Assembly (NCBI RefSeq): GCF_000718025.1
Contig: NZ_JODS01000004.1
Coordinates: 1-64,000, forward strand
From: Kitasatospora purpeofusca
Lineage (GTDB): Bacteria; Actinomycetota; Actinomycetes; Streptomycetales; Streptomycetaceae
Length of the DNA: 64,000 bases
Direction of reading: 5' to 3'
In this document: piece after piece, positions 18,337 through 26,113 of the stretch
Numbering within the stretch: position 1 is the first letter of the stretch
Layout: each line of letters starts with the position of its first letter
Position numbers and translations under genes: made by a program
The notes under the pieces: generated by a model
Databases searched by the model: none
Seen by the model: only the letters and a program-made list of their open reading frames with translations
Told to the model about the DNA's origin: nothing

Positions 18337-18732
18337 TCGGCCTCTCCCCCTCCGGCCCGGGGCCTCGCGCCCCGGTCACGGACCACCGGCCGCGCGCCCG
18401 GTGGCCGTGCGCGGTGACCTGGCGCCCCGGCAGGGCGGTGACCCAGGGGGCGGGGGGCCTGCCGGCCGTCCCGCCACACCGATGTTCCCGTTCGGGACCC
18501 TACACCACTTCGGTCACTCAATGACACGCACACTCAACTTAGAGTAATGGCCCAGGGGTGGGGAATTGCGTCCGATTCCACCGAATCGGTCCGGTTGACG
18601 GGGGCGCGCACAAGGGGGCTCACGCAGCGCGCACGGGAGCACGCGGCAGCGCCCGCCCGGCACCGGCCACCGCGGCGGTACGCCGGGCGGGGCATCGGAC
18701 GGGCGCACCCGACGGGAGCGGCCGACGGGCCG
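18337..18732. other. Intergenic region upstream of cdgC, no gene seen
   Basis: 396 bases with no convincing small gene. It holds AT-richer sequence around 18515-18550, an inverted repeat ACTC-N6-GAGT at about 18532-18545, and CCGATTC-N4-GAATCGG at 18572-18589, either of which could be an operator. The cdgC promoter is expected here. I could not find a clean BldD-type box by eye. Confidence 0.4.
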
Positions 18733-21700
18733 TCAGCGGGCGGCCGGGGCAAGGTCCTCGGGGAACAGCCGCAGCCGGTGGGCCAGCGCGGCCGCCTCGC
18801 CCCGGCCGGCCACCGCGAGCTTGCCGAGGATGTTGGAGACGTGCACGCTCGCGGTCTTCGGCGAGATGTACAGTTCCTCGGCGATCTGCCGGTTGGTGCA
18901 CCCCCGGGCGAGCAATCGGAGCACGTCCCGCTCACGGGGGGTGAGGCCGAGGGATTCACCGGCCGGCAGTGCCGGAGCGGGCACCGGGCGGCCGGCGACG
19001 AGCGGGAGACCGGCCCGCGCGGCCAGCGCGTCGATCTCGGCCCGCAGTGCGGCGTCGGACCGGGCGGACGCCAGTTCCCGCGCCTCGCGCAGGAGTTCGG
19101 CACCGGATTCGCGGCGCCCGGCCAGCACCTCGGCCTCGCCGGCCCGCAGCAGCGCGACCGCCAGCGGGTACGGCAGCCCGGTCCGGCGCAGCGCCGCGAC
19201 CGCGGTGGCCCACTGCTCGGGGGTGTCCGCCCCCTCGGCGCGGGCCAGTTCGGCCTCCAGCAGCCGGGCCCAGCCGTGGTGCAGCGGCACGGTCGGGGTC
19301 AGCCCGGCCGCCGTCGCGGCGATCCTGGCCAGCACCGCGGCCCGGCCCCGGTCGGCCTCGGGCAGGCCCCGGCTGTCGGCCTCGGCGGCGGCGCCGTCCA
19401 CCAGCAGCGGGTAGAGGTCGGCGAGGTAGCCGCAGCGGAGGTCCTCGTCCAGGGCCGCGATCAGCTCGGCGCGGGCGTCCAGCGGACGGCCCGCCCCGGC
19501 GGCGACCCGCAGCGCCAGCCGCGCGATCGGGACGGAGTGCTGGAGCTGGCCGATCCGGTTGGCCGCCCTGGCCTGCGTCAGCATCGCGGCGGCGCCGGGC
19601 AGGTCGCCGCGGAGCAGGGCGATCTCGCCGCGCATCCGGTCCAGGAACTCGGCGTGGGTGCCGGTCACACCGATCAGCTGGCACTCGGCGAGCACCTGCT
19701 CGGCCTCGTCGACCCGCCCGAGGTCCATCAGCGCCTCGGCGAGGTTCCCGGTCAGGATGGCGCCGATGTTGCGCTGGAGGCCGTTGCCCCGGGCCGACTC
19801 CAGGCCCTCGCGGGCGAGCGCCGCCGCCTCCTCGGCCCGGCCGAGGCCGCGCTGCATCGAGGACAGGTTGTTGAGGCCGCGCAGCAGCACGTCGGGGGCG
19901 CCGATCCGCCGGGTGGCCTCCACCGCCGCGGTGAGCTGGGCGACCGCGGTCTCCGGGTCGGAGTCGAGGTCGTTGCGCAGCCCGCCGAGCGTCATCAGGG
20001 CGTGCTGCTCGACCGCGTCGGCGCCCACCTCGCGGGCGATCCGGACCGCCCGCTCGGCGAGTTCGACCAGCTCGGGCCGGGGGTTGGAGAGCATCCCGCT
20101 GCCCGCGGCGAGGGCGAGCACCTCGGCCTGGACGGCGGACGGCGGCAGGTGCTCGACCAGCCGCTGCGCGTACGCGATCTCCTCCTCGTCGCCGGAGCGG
20201 CGCAGGTGGCCGAGCATCCGGGCCCGGTTGATCCGGAACCAGGCGGCGCGGGCCGGGTGCTCGGTCTCGTCGACCAGCTTGAGCGCCCGCTTGGCCAGGC
20301 TCAGCCCGCGCTCGCGGTCCCCGCTGCGGCGGGCCGCGACCACCGCCTCGGCCAGCACGTCGATCAGGCAGAGCCGGTCGCAGCGCTCGTCGTGCCGGTC
20401 CACGTCGCAGGAGCAGGGCGGGTAGGTCTCGGCCCAGTCGTGCGGGCGCAGGGTGCCCGCCAGCACCTCCGCCGGGACCTCGTCCCAGAGCTCCAGGGCC
20501 CGTTCCAGCATCCGCAGCTGCTCGGCGAAGGCATTGCGCCGGCGGGCGGCCCTGGCGGCCTCCAGGGCGGTCGGCAGGGCCCGGGCCGGGTCGTGGGCGT
20601 GGTACCAGTAGTTGGCCAGCCGGGCGGGGCGGACGTCGGAGCCGACCAGGTGCGGATCGGCCTCCAGCGCGGCCGCGAAGCGCCGGTTGATCCGGTGCCG
20701 CTCGCCCGGCAGCAGGTCGTCCGAGACCGCCTCCCGGACCAGCGCGTGCCGGAACCGGTAGCCGTCGCCGTCGGTGTCCGGGCGCAGGATGTTGGCGCCG
20801 ACCGCGACCCGGAGCGAGGCGATCAGCTCCTCCTCGTCCTCCAGGACGGCGGCCAGCAGGGCGTGCTCGACGTAGGAGCCGCCCTCGGCGGCGATCCGCA
20901 GCACCCGCTGGGTCTGCTCGTCCAGCGCCTCGACCCGGACCAGCAGCATGTCCCGGAGCGAGTCGGTGAGCCCGGCCGAGCAGCCCTCGCGGAAGGCGGT
21001 GGCCAGCTCCTCGACGAAGAAGGGGTTGCCCTCGGAGCGGCGGTGGATCCGGTCGACCAGCTCCCGGTCCGGGGCGGCGGTGCCGAGGATGCCGGCCAGC
21101 TGCGCGGCCACCTCGCCGGGCCCGAACCGCTCCAGCTCGGCCCGCTGCACGGTGCGCAGCCGCTCCAGCTCGGCCAGGAACGGCCGCAGCGGGTGGCGGC
21201 GGTGCAGGTCGTCGCTGCGGTAGGTGGCGACCAGCAGCACCCGGGCCCGGTGCAGGGTGCGGACCAGGTAGGCCAGCAGTTCCCGGGTGGAGCGGTCGGA
21301 CCAGTGGAGGTCCTCGACGGCGAGCACGAGGGTACGGTCCGTGCCGAGCCGTTCGAACAGCCTCGCGGTGTGCTCGAACAGCCGGGCTCGTCCGTACTCG
21401 TCGTTGGGTTCGCCGTCGGCCTCGCCGAAGTCGGGCATCAGCCGGGCGAGATGACCCTCCATCCCGGCGGCGGCCGCCTCCAGCTCGGGACCCAGGCCCC
21501 GGTGCAGCCGGCGCAGCGCGGTGGCCAGCGGCGCGTAGGGCAGGCCCTCGGCGCCGATCTCCAGGCAGCCGCCGACGGTGGTGACCACGCCGTCGAGGCA
21601 GGCCTGGCGGAGGAACTCCTCCAGCAGCCGGGTCTTGCCGACGCCGGCCTCGCCGCCGATCAGCACGGTCTGCGGCTGGCCGTCCCCGGCCCTGCGCATG

Positions 21701-21780
21701 GCGTCCAGCAGGACGGTGAGTTCCGGATCGCGGCCGACGAAGACGGGACTCACCGATATCTGCTGCATGGAGGCGAGCAT
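18733..21780 (-). CDS. Large ATP-binding LuxR-family (LAL) transcriptional regulator
   Basis: 1015 residues from ATG 21780 (MLASMQQISVSPVFVGRDPEL); ATG 21768 is also possible and neither has a clear ribosome site. The N-terminal AAA/NACHT-like ATPase has Walker A IGGEAGVGKTRLLEE (about residues 37-50) and a Walker B-like LVLAVEDLHWSD. A long alpha-helical middle has TPR-like repeats (LNNLSSMQRGLGRAEEAAAL). The C-terminal LuxR helix-turn-helix is LTPRERDVLRLLARGCTNRQ...SPKTASVHVSNIL in the last 75 residues. The architecture is that of MalT/LAL regulators, which bind an inducer through the helical middle part. Its inducer and targets cannot be told from sequence. It is monocistronic. Confidence 0.9.
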   Translation of the reverse strand: MLASMQQISVSPVFVGRDPELTVLLDAMRRAGDGQPQTVLIGGEAGVGKTRLLEEFLRQACLDGVVTTVGGCLEIGAEGLPYAPLATALRRLHRGLGPELEAAAAGMEGHLARLMPDFGEADGEPNDEYGRARLFEHTARLFERLGTDRTLVLAVEDLHWSDRSTRELLAYLVRTLHRARVLLVATYRSDDLHRRHPLRPFLAELERLRTVQRAELERFGPGEVAAQLAGILGTAAPDRELVDRIHRRSEGNPFFVEELATAFREGCSAGLTDSLRDMLLVRVEALDEQTQRVLRIAAEGGSYVEHALLAAVLEDEEELIASLRVAVGANILRPDTDGDGYRFRHALVREAVSDDLLPGERHRINRRFAAALEADPHLVGSDVRPARLANYWYHAHDPARALPTALEAARAARRRNAFAEQLRMLERALELWDEVPAEVLAGTLRPHDWAETYPPCSCDVDRHDERCDRLCLIDVLAEAVVAARRSGDRERGLSLAKRALKLVDETEHPARAAWFRINRARMLGHLRRSGDEEEIAYAQRLVEHLPPSAVQAEVLALAAGSGMLSNPRPELVELAERAVRIAREVGADAVEQHALMTLGGLRNDLDSDPETAVAQLTAAVEATRRIGAPDVLLRGLNNLSSMQRGLGRAEEAAALAREGLESARGNGLQRNIGAILTGNLAEALMDLGRVDEAEQVLAECQLIGVTGTHAEFLDRMRGEIALLRGDLPGAAAMLTQARAANRIGQLQHSVPIARLALRVAAGAGRPLDARAELIAALDEDLRCGYLADLYPLLVDGAAAEADSRGLPEADRGRAAVLARIAATAAGLTPTVPLHHGWARLLEAELARAEGADTPEQWATAVAALRRTGLPYPLAVALLRAGEAEVLAGRRESGAELLREARELASARSDAALRAEIDALAARAGLPLVAGRPVPAPALPAGESLGLTPRERDVLRLLARGCTNRQIAEELYISPKTASVHVSNILGKLAVAGRGEAAALAHRLRLFPEDLAPAAR

Positions 21781-21829
21781 GCCACAGAGGTCGGGTGCGC
21801 TCCGAGGGGTTATCCCGCCCCCTGGACGC

Positions 21830-21870
21830 CCGGAAGGGGAGGCGCACCCCCGTGGCGCCTCCCCTTCCGG
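21830..21870 (-). terminator. Terminator after the 53-residue gene
   Basis: Perfect 16-bp stem (21830-21845 with 21855-21870) and 9-base loop, 30 bases past the stop of the small gene. It isolates that gene from the LAL regulator. Confidence 0.8.
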
Positions 21871-21899
21871 TCCCTGCTCGGCACCTCGGTGCCGGTCCG

Positions 21900-22061
21900 T
21901 CAGCATTCGCGCGGACGGACGGCGCGCCGCTGCAGGCGGAAGCCCACGTTCGGACGCCAGCCGGTGCGCTTGGCACCCTTCGCCTCGAGGACCAGGCGCT
22001 CGTGCTGGGCCTGGGCCCGGAGTTCCAGTTCCTGCTGCTTGATGAGCTCGTACTCGATCAC
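21900..22061 (-). CDS. Small charged protein of unknown function (53 aa)
   Basis: GTG at 22061 is seven bases after AGGGGA. The product begins MIEYELIKQQELELRAQAQH, a helix rich in Glu/Gln and basic residues, then ERLVLEAKGAKRTG, WRPNVGFRLQRRAVRPREC. Codon use is typical (third-position G/C throughout), which argues for a real gene. It lies between two strong hairpins, at 22200-22239 upstream and 21830-21870 downstream, so it is its own transcript. No export signal. I do not recognise a named family. Confidence 0.75.
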   Translation of the reverse strand: MIEYELIKQQELELRAQAQHERLVLEAKGAKRTGWRPNVGFRLQRRAVRPREC

Positions 22062-22199
22062 GGTGTTTCCCCTCGTGGGTTTCGGTGTCTCTCTCGTTCT
22101 GAGGTAAAGATTCCTCTCCCAGAGGGGGGCGCCGCATCGGCAGCCTGCCGGATGTTCCGGCCCCCTTCCGCCTTAGGCAGGGGGTCCCGGGTACGGCAA

Positions 22200-22239
22200 A
22201 GGCCCGGTCCTACCCCTTATGCAGGGTAAGACCGGGCCT
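22200..22239 (-). terminator. Terminator after gatB
   Basis: AGGCCCGGTC/GACCGGGCCT outer arms (22200-22209, 22230-22239) with inner TACCC/GGGTA pairing form a 15-bp interrupted hairpin, 46 bases past the gatB stop. Confidence 0.8.
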
Positions 22240-22284
22240 CAGGCCACTAAGTAGCCCTAAGAACGCCTTAGACGCCTTGGAACC

Positions 22285-23793
22285 TCAGGCAGAAACGCCC
22301 AGCTTCTCAAGGATCAGATCCTTGACCCGGGCCGCGTCGGCCTGGCCGCGGGTGGTCTTCATGACCGCGCCGACCAGGGCGCCGACCGCGGCGACCTTGC
22401 CGTCGCGGATCTTGGCGGCGATCGCCTCGTTCTCGGCGATGGCCTGGTCCACGGCGGCACCGAGCGCGGAGTCGTCCGAGACCACGGCCAGGCCGCGCTG
22501 CTCGACGACCGCGTCCGGCTCGCCCTCGCCGGCCAGCACGGCCTCGATGACCTGGCGGGCCAGCTTGTCGTTCAGCTTGCCCTCGGCGACCAGCGCGGCC
22601 ACCCGGGCGACCTGCGCCGGGGTGATCGGCTGCTCGGCCAGCTCGGTGCCGGTCTCGTTGGCCCGGCGGGCCAGCTCGCCCATCCACCACTTGCGGGCCT
22701 GGTCGGCCGGGGCGCCGGCGGCGATGGTCTCCTGGATCGGCTCGACGGCGCCGGCGTTCAGCACCGACTGCATGTCCTTGTCCGTCAGGCCCCACTCGGC
22801 CTGCAGCCGGGCCCGGCGCACCCGCGGCAGCTCGGGCAGCGCGGCGCGCAGCTCCTCCACCCAGGCGCGGGCCGGGGCGATCGGCACCAGGTCCGGCTCC
22901 GGGAAGTACCGGTAGTCCTCGGCGTTGTCCTTGATCCGGCCGGCGGTGGTGCTGCCGTCCTCCTCGTGGAAGTGCCGGGTCTCCTGGACGATCGTGCCGC
23001 CGTCGGTCAGCACCGTGGCGTGCCGCTGGATCTCGAAGCGGGCGGCCCGCTCCACGCTGCGCAGCGAGTTGACGTTCTTGGTCTCCGAGCGGGTGCCGAA
23101 GGTCTCGGTGCCGTTCGGACGCAGCGACAGGTTGACGTCGCAGCGCATCTGGCCCTTGTCCATCCGGGCCTCGGAGACGCCCAGCGAGCGGATGACCTCG
23201 CGCAGCTCGGCGACGTACGCCCGGGCGACCTCGGGGGCGCGCTCGCCGGCCCCCTCGATCGGCTTGGTGACGATCTCGATCAGCGGGATGCCGGCCCGGT
23301 TGTAGTCCAGCAGCGAGTGGGTCGCGCCGTGGATCCGGCCGGTCGCGCCACCGACGTGGCTGGACTTGCCGGTGTCCTCCTCCATGTGGGCGCGCTCGAT
23401 CTCCACCCGGAAGGTCGAGCCGTCCTCCAGCTGCACGTCGAGGTAGCCGTTGAAGGCGATCGGCTCGTCGTACTGCGAGGTCTGGAAGTTCTTCGGCATG
23501 TCCGGGTAGAAGTAGTTCTTCCGCGCGAACCGGCACCACTCGGCGATCTCGCAGTTCAGCGCCAGGCCGATCTTGACGGCCGACTCCACACCGATCGCGT
23601 TGACGACCGGCAGCGAGCCCGGCAGGCCCAGGCAGGTCGGGCAGACCTGGCTGTTCGGCTCGGCGCCCAGCTCGGTCGAGCAACCGCAGAACATCTTGGT
23701 CTTGGTGCCCAGCTCGACGTGGACCTCCAGGCCCATCACCGGGTCGAACGACGCGAGCGCGTCCTCGTAGGAGACCAGGTTCTTGACGCTCAC
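22285..23793 (-). CDS. gatB: Asp-tRNA(Asn)/Glu-tRNA(Gln) amidotransferase subunit B
   Basis: 502 residues. Subunit B of GatCAB binds the misacylated tRNA and activates its side chain with ATP before amidation. Conserved features are MGLEVHVELGTKTKMFCGC, the CPTCLGLPGSLPVVN zinc-site partner, YFYPDMPKNFQTSQYDEPIA, the EDTGKSSH region, DYNRAGIPLIEIVTKPI, and a C-terminal YqeY-like helical domain. The start is GTG 23793 seven bases after GAAGGGGA. It is separated from gatA by an 86-codon gene and a hairpin. Confidence 0.97.
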   Translation of the reverse strand: MSVKNLVSYEDALASFDPVMGLEVHVELGTKTKMFCGCSTELGAEPNSQVCPTCLGLPGSLPVVNAIGVESAVKIGLALNCEIAEWCRFARKNYFYPDMPKNFQTSQYDEPIAFNGYLDVQLEDGSTFRVEIERAHMEEDTGKSSHVGGATGRIHGATHSLLDYNRAGIPLIEIVTKPIEGAGERAPEVARAYVAELREVIRSLGVSEARMDKGQMRCDVNLSLRPNGTETFGTRSETKNVNSLRSVERAARFEIQRHATVLTDGGTIVQETRHFHEEDGSTTAGRIKDNAEDYRYFPEPDLVPIAPARAWVEELRAALPELPRVRRARLQAEWGLTDKDMQSVLNAGAVEPIQETIAAGAPADQARKWWMGELARRANETGTELAEQPITPAQVARVAALVAEGKLNDKLARQVIEAVLAGEGEPDAVVEQRGLAVVSDDSALGAAVDQAIAENEAIAAKIRDGKVAAVGALVGAVMKTTRGQADAARVKDLILEKLGVSA

Positions 23794-23830
23794 AGCGTCC
23801 CCTTCACTAAAAAGTCTTCGGTGGTGCGGG

Positions 23831-23860
23831 CCCGGCCCGCACGCGAGGGTGCGGGCCGGG
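23831..23860 (-). terminator. Hairpin between the 86-residue gene and gatB
   Basis: Perfect 11-bp stem CCCGGCCCGCA/TGCGGGCCGGG (23831-23841, 23850-23860) with an 8-base loop. It lies within the gat gene cluster, so gatB may be partly uncoupled from gatCA or have its own promoter. Confidence 0.6.
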
Positions 23861-23875
23861 GCCTCACGGGCTGGG

Positions 23876-24136
23876 TCAGCCCAGCAGGACGTCGTCGTCG
23901 CCGAGGCGGCGCAGCTCACGGACCAGCAGGGCGGTGCCGGTGACCAGGGCGGCGGCGCCGACCAGGGCGTTGACCAGCTTGAGGGTGTCGCTCTCGCCGC
24001 GGGCCTTGCGCACGTCCTTGACGATGGAGACCGCGCCGAAGGCGCTGGTGCCGATGGACAGCCAGAGCCCGGGCTTGGAGTGCTTCCACCCCTTCAGCGA
24101 TGCCGACTGGGCCTTGGCGTTCTCGATCTTGCTCAC
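23876..24136 (-). CDS. Small predicted membrane protein (86 aa) overlapping gatA
   Basis: GTG at 24136 overlaps the gatA stop (24133-24135), a GTGA arrangement that implies translational coupling. The product starts MSKIENAKAQSASLKGWKHS and has two hydrophobic segments, around PGLWLSIGTSAFGAVSIV and LVNALVGAAALVTGTALLV, then a charged tail LRRLGDDDVLLG. Both ends are probably cytoplasmic. I recognise no domain. Being locked between gatA and gatB suggests a conserved actinobacterial neighbour, but a role in tRNA amidation is not supported by anything in its sequence. Confidence 0.85.
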   Translation of the reverse strand: MSKIENAKAQSASLKGWKHSKPGLWLSIGTSAFGAVSIVKDVRKARGESDTLKLVNALVGAAALVTGTALLVRELRRLGDDDVLLG

Positions 24137-25626
24137 AGTGCCGGTGCCTCCTCCAGCAGGGTGTGCCCCCACTTGTCGTTGAGTGCGGCCTCGACGGCGC
24201 CGCCCACGCGGTACAGGCGGTCGTCCGCCATCGCGGGTGCGATGATCTGCAGGCCGACCGGGAGATTGTCCTCCGGGGCCAGGCCCACCGGCAGCGACAT
24301 GGCCGCGTTGCCCGCAAGGTTGGACGGAATCGTGCAAAGGTCGGCCAGATACATCGCCATCGGGTCGTCGGCGCGCTCGCCGATCGGGAAGGCGGTGGTC
24401 GGCGTGGTCGGCGAGACCAGCACGTCCACGCCGGCGAAGGCGGCGTCGAAGTCGCGGGAGATCAGCGTCCGCACCTTCTGGGCCGAACCGTAGTAGGCGT
24501 CGTAGTAGCCCGAGGACAGCGCGTAGGTGCCCAGGATGATGCGGCGCTTCACCTCGGGACCGAAGCCGGCCTCGCGGGTCAGCGCGGTGACCTCCTCGGC
24601 CGAGCGGGAGCCGTCGTCGCCGACCCGCAGGCCGTAGCGCATAGCGTCGAAGCGGGCCAGGTTGGACGAGGCCTCGCTCGGGGCGATCAGGTAGTACGCC
24701 GGCAGCGCCAGGGTGAAGGACGGGCAGGAGACCTCGACGACCTCGGCGCCCAGCTCGCGCAGCAGCTCCACCGACTCGTCGAAGCGCTGCATCACGCCGG
24801 CCTGGTAGCCCTCGCCGGAGAACTCCTTCACCACGCCGATCCGCATGCCGCGCACGTCGCGCAGCTTCGCGGCCTCGACCACGGCCGGGACCGGCGCGTC
24901 GATCGAGGTGGAGTCCAGCGGGTCGTGGCCGGCGATCGCCTCGTGCAGCAGCGCCGCGTCCAGCACGGTGCGGGCGCACGGGCCGCCCTGGTCCAGGCTG
25001 CTGGAGAAGGCCACCAGGCCGTAGCGCGACACCGAGCCGTAGGTCGGCTTCACGCCGACGGTGCCGGTGACGGCGCCGGGCTGGCGGATCGAGCCGCCGG
25101 TGTCGGTGCCGATCGCCAGCGGCGCCTCGAAGGCGGCCAGCGCGGCGGCCGAACCGCCGCCGGAACCACCGGGGATCCGGGAGAGGTCCCAGGGGTTGCC
25201 GGTCGGGCCGTAGGCGGAGTTCTCGGTGGAGGAGCCCATCGCGAACTCGTCCATGTTGGTCTTGCCGAGGATGACCACGCCGGCGTCCTTGAGACGCGTG
25301 GTCAGGGTGGCGTCGTACGGCGGGATCCAGCCTTCGAGGATCTTCGAACCGCAGGTGGTCGGCACGCCCTTGGTGGTGAAGACGTCCTTCAGCGCGAGCG
25401 GGACGCCGGCCAGCGGGCCCAGCTCCTCGCCCTTGGCGCGCTTCTCGTCGACGGCCCGGGCGGCGCTCAGCGCGCCCTCGGTGTCGACGTGCAGGAAGGC
25501 GTTGACCTTCTTGTCGACGGCGCCGATGCGGTCCAGGTGCGCCTGGGCCACCTCGACGGCGGACACCTCGCCCTTGGCGACGGCGGCGGCGGTCTCGGCC
25601 GCGGTGTAACGGATGAGCTCGGTCAT
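24133..25626 (-). CDS. gatA: Asp-tRNA(Asn)/Glu-tRNA(Gln) amidotransferase subunit A
   Basis: 497 residues. Amidase-signature enzyme that releases ammonia from glutamine for transfer to the tRNA-bound acid on GatB. The catalytic Ser-cisSer-Lys set is visible: Lys in ALKDVFTTKGVPTTCGS, and the two Ser in GGSGGGSAAALAA and DTGGSIRQPGAVTG. KTNMDEFAMGSSTENSAYG is the GatA-type signature. The start is ATG 25626, four bases downstream of the gatC stop. Without GlnRS and, in many species, AsnRS, GatCAB is needed for Gln-tRNA formation. Confidence 0.97.
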   Translation of the reverse strand: MTELIRYTAAETAAAVAKGEVSAVEVAQAHLDRIGAVDKKVNAFLHVDTEGALSAARAVDEKRAKGEELGPLAGVPLALKDVFTTKGVPTTCGSKILEGWIPPYDATLTTRLKDAGVVILGKTNMDEFAMGSSTENSAYGPTGNPWDLSRIPGGSGGGSAAALAAFEAPLAIGTDTGGSIRQPGAVTGTVGVKPTYGSVSRYGLVAFSSSLDQGGPCARTVLDAALLHEAIAGHDPLDSTSIDAPVPAVVEAAKLRDVRGMRIGVVKEFSGEGYQAGVMQRFDESVELLRELGAEVVEVSCPSFTLALPAYYLIAPSEASSNLARFDAMRYGLRVGDDGSRSAEEVTALTREAGFGPEVKRRIILGTYALSSGYYDAYYGSAQKVRTLISRDFDAAFAGVDVLVSPTTPTTAFPIGERADDPMAMYLADLCTIPSNLAGNAAMSLPVGLAPEDNLPVGLQIIAPAMADDRLYRVGGAVEAALNDKWGHTLLEEAPAL

Positions 25627-25629
25627 CGG

Positions 25630-25926
25630 TCAGTCCTCCCCGAGGATCTGGGGCACACGGAAACGCTGCTCCTCGGCGGCCGGGGCCCCGGCCAGCGCCT
25701 GGTCCGGGGTGAGCGACGGCCGGACCTCGTCCGCGCGCATGACGTTGGTCAGCGGCAGCGGGTGGGAGGTGGGCGGGACGTCCTGTCCGGCGACCTCGGA
25801 AACGCGGGCGACCGCGCCGATGATCACGTCGAGCTGCTCGGCGAAGTGGTCCAACTCTTCGGCCTGCAACTCAAGACGCGACAGCCGAGCGAGGTGGGCG
25901 ACCTCCTCGCGCGTGATGCCAGGCAT
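25630..25926 (-). CDS. gatC: Asp-tRNA(Asn)/Glu-tRNA(Gln) amidotransferase subunit C
   Basis: 98 residues, the usual length. Small clamp that stabilises GatA-GatB. It starts MPGITREEVAHLARLSRLEL, the typical GatC N-terminal helix, and ends with the extended segment RPSLTPDQALAGAPAAEEQR. ATG 25926 is preceded by GAGGATCGCTGC. It is the first gene of the gatC-gatA cluster, three bases from gatA. Confidence 0.96.
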   Translation of the reverse strand: MPGITREEVAHLARLSRLELQAEELDHFAEQLDVIIGAVARVSEVAGQDVPPTSHPLPLTNVMRADEVRPSLTPDQALAGAPAAEEQRFRVPQILGED

Positions 25927-26113
25927 GCAGCGATCCTCAGGGTGAGTTCTGGTGAGGCCCGGATCCGCCTTCCGGCGGCGCCGGGCCCGGGCCGGGAACC
26001 GCCTGTGCGGCGCTCCCGTCCTCGTGGTCTGTGGTCCCCATCCTATGGGGCACGGCCCGGCCACCGGCCAACGACCGGCGGTGGGACCCGGTCACCCTCG
26101 CCGCGCGGCACCC

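Noticed and set aside
18516..18550. BldD-type box upstream of cdgC
   Set aside because: TNAC and GTNA half-sites could not be paired at the required spacing by eye.
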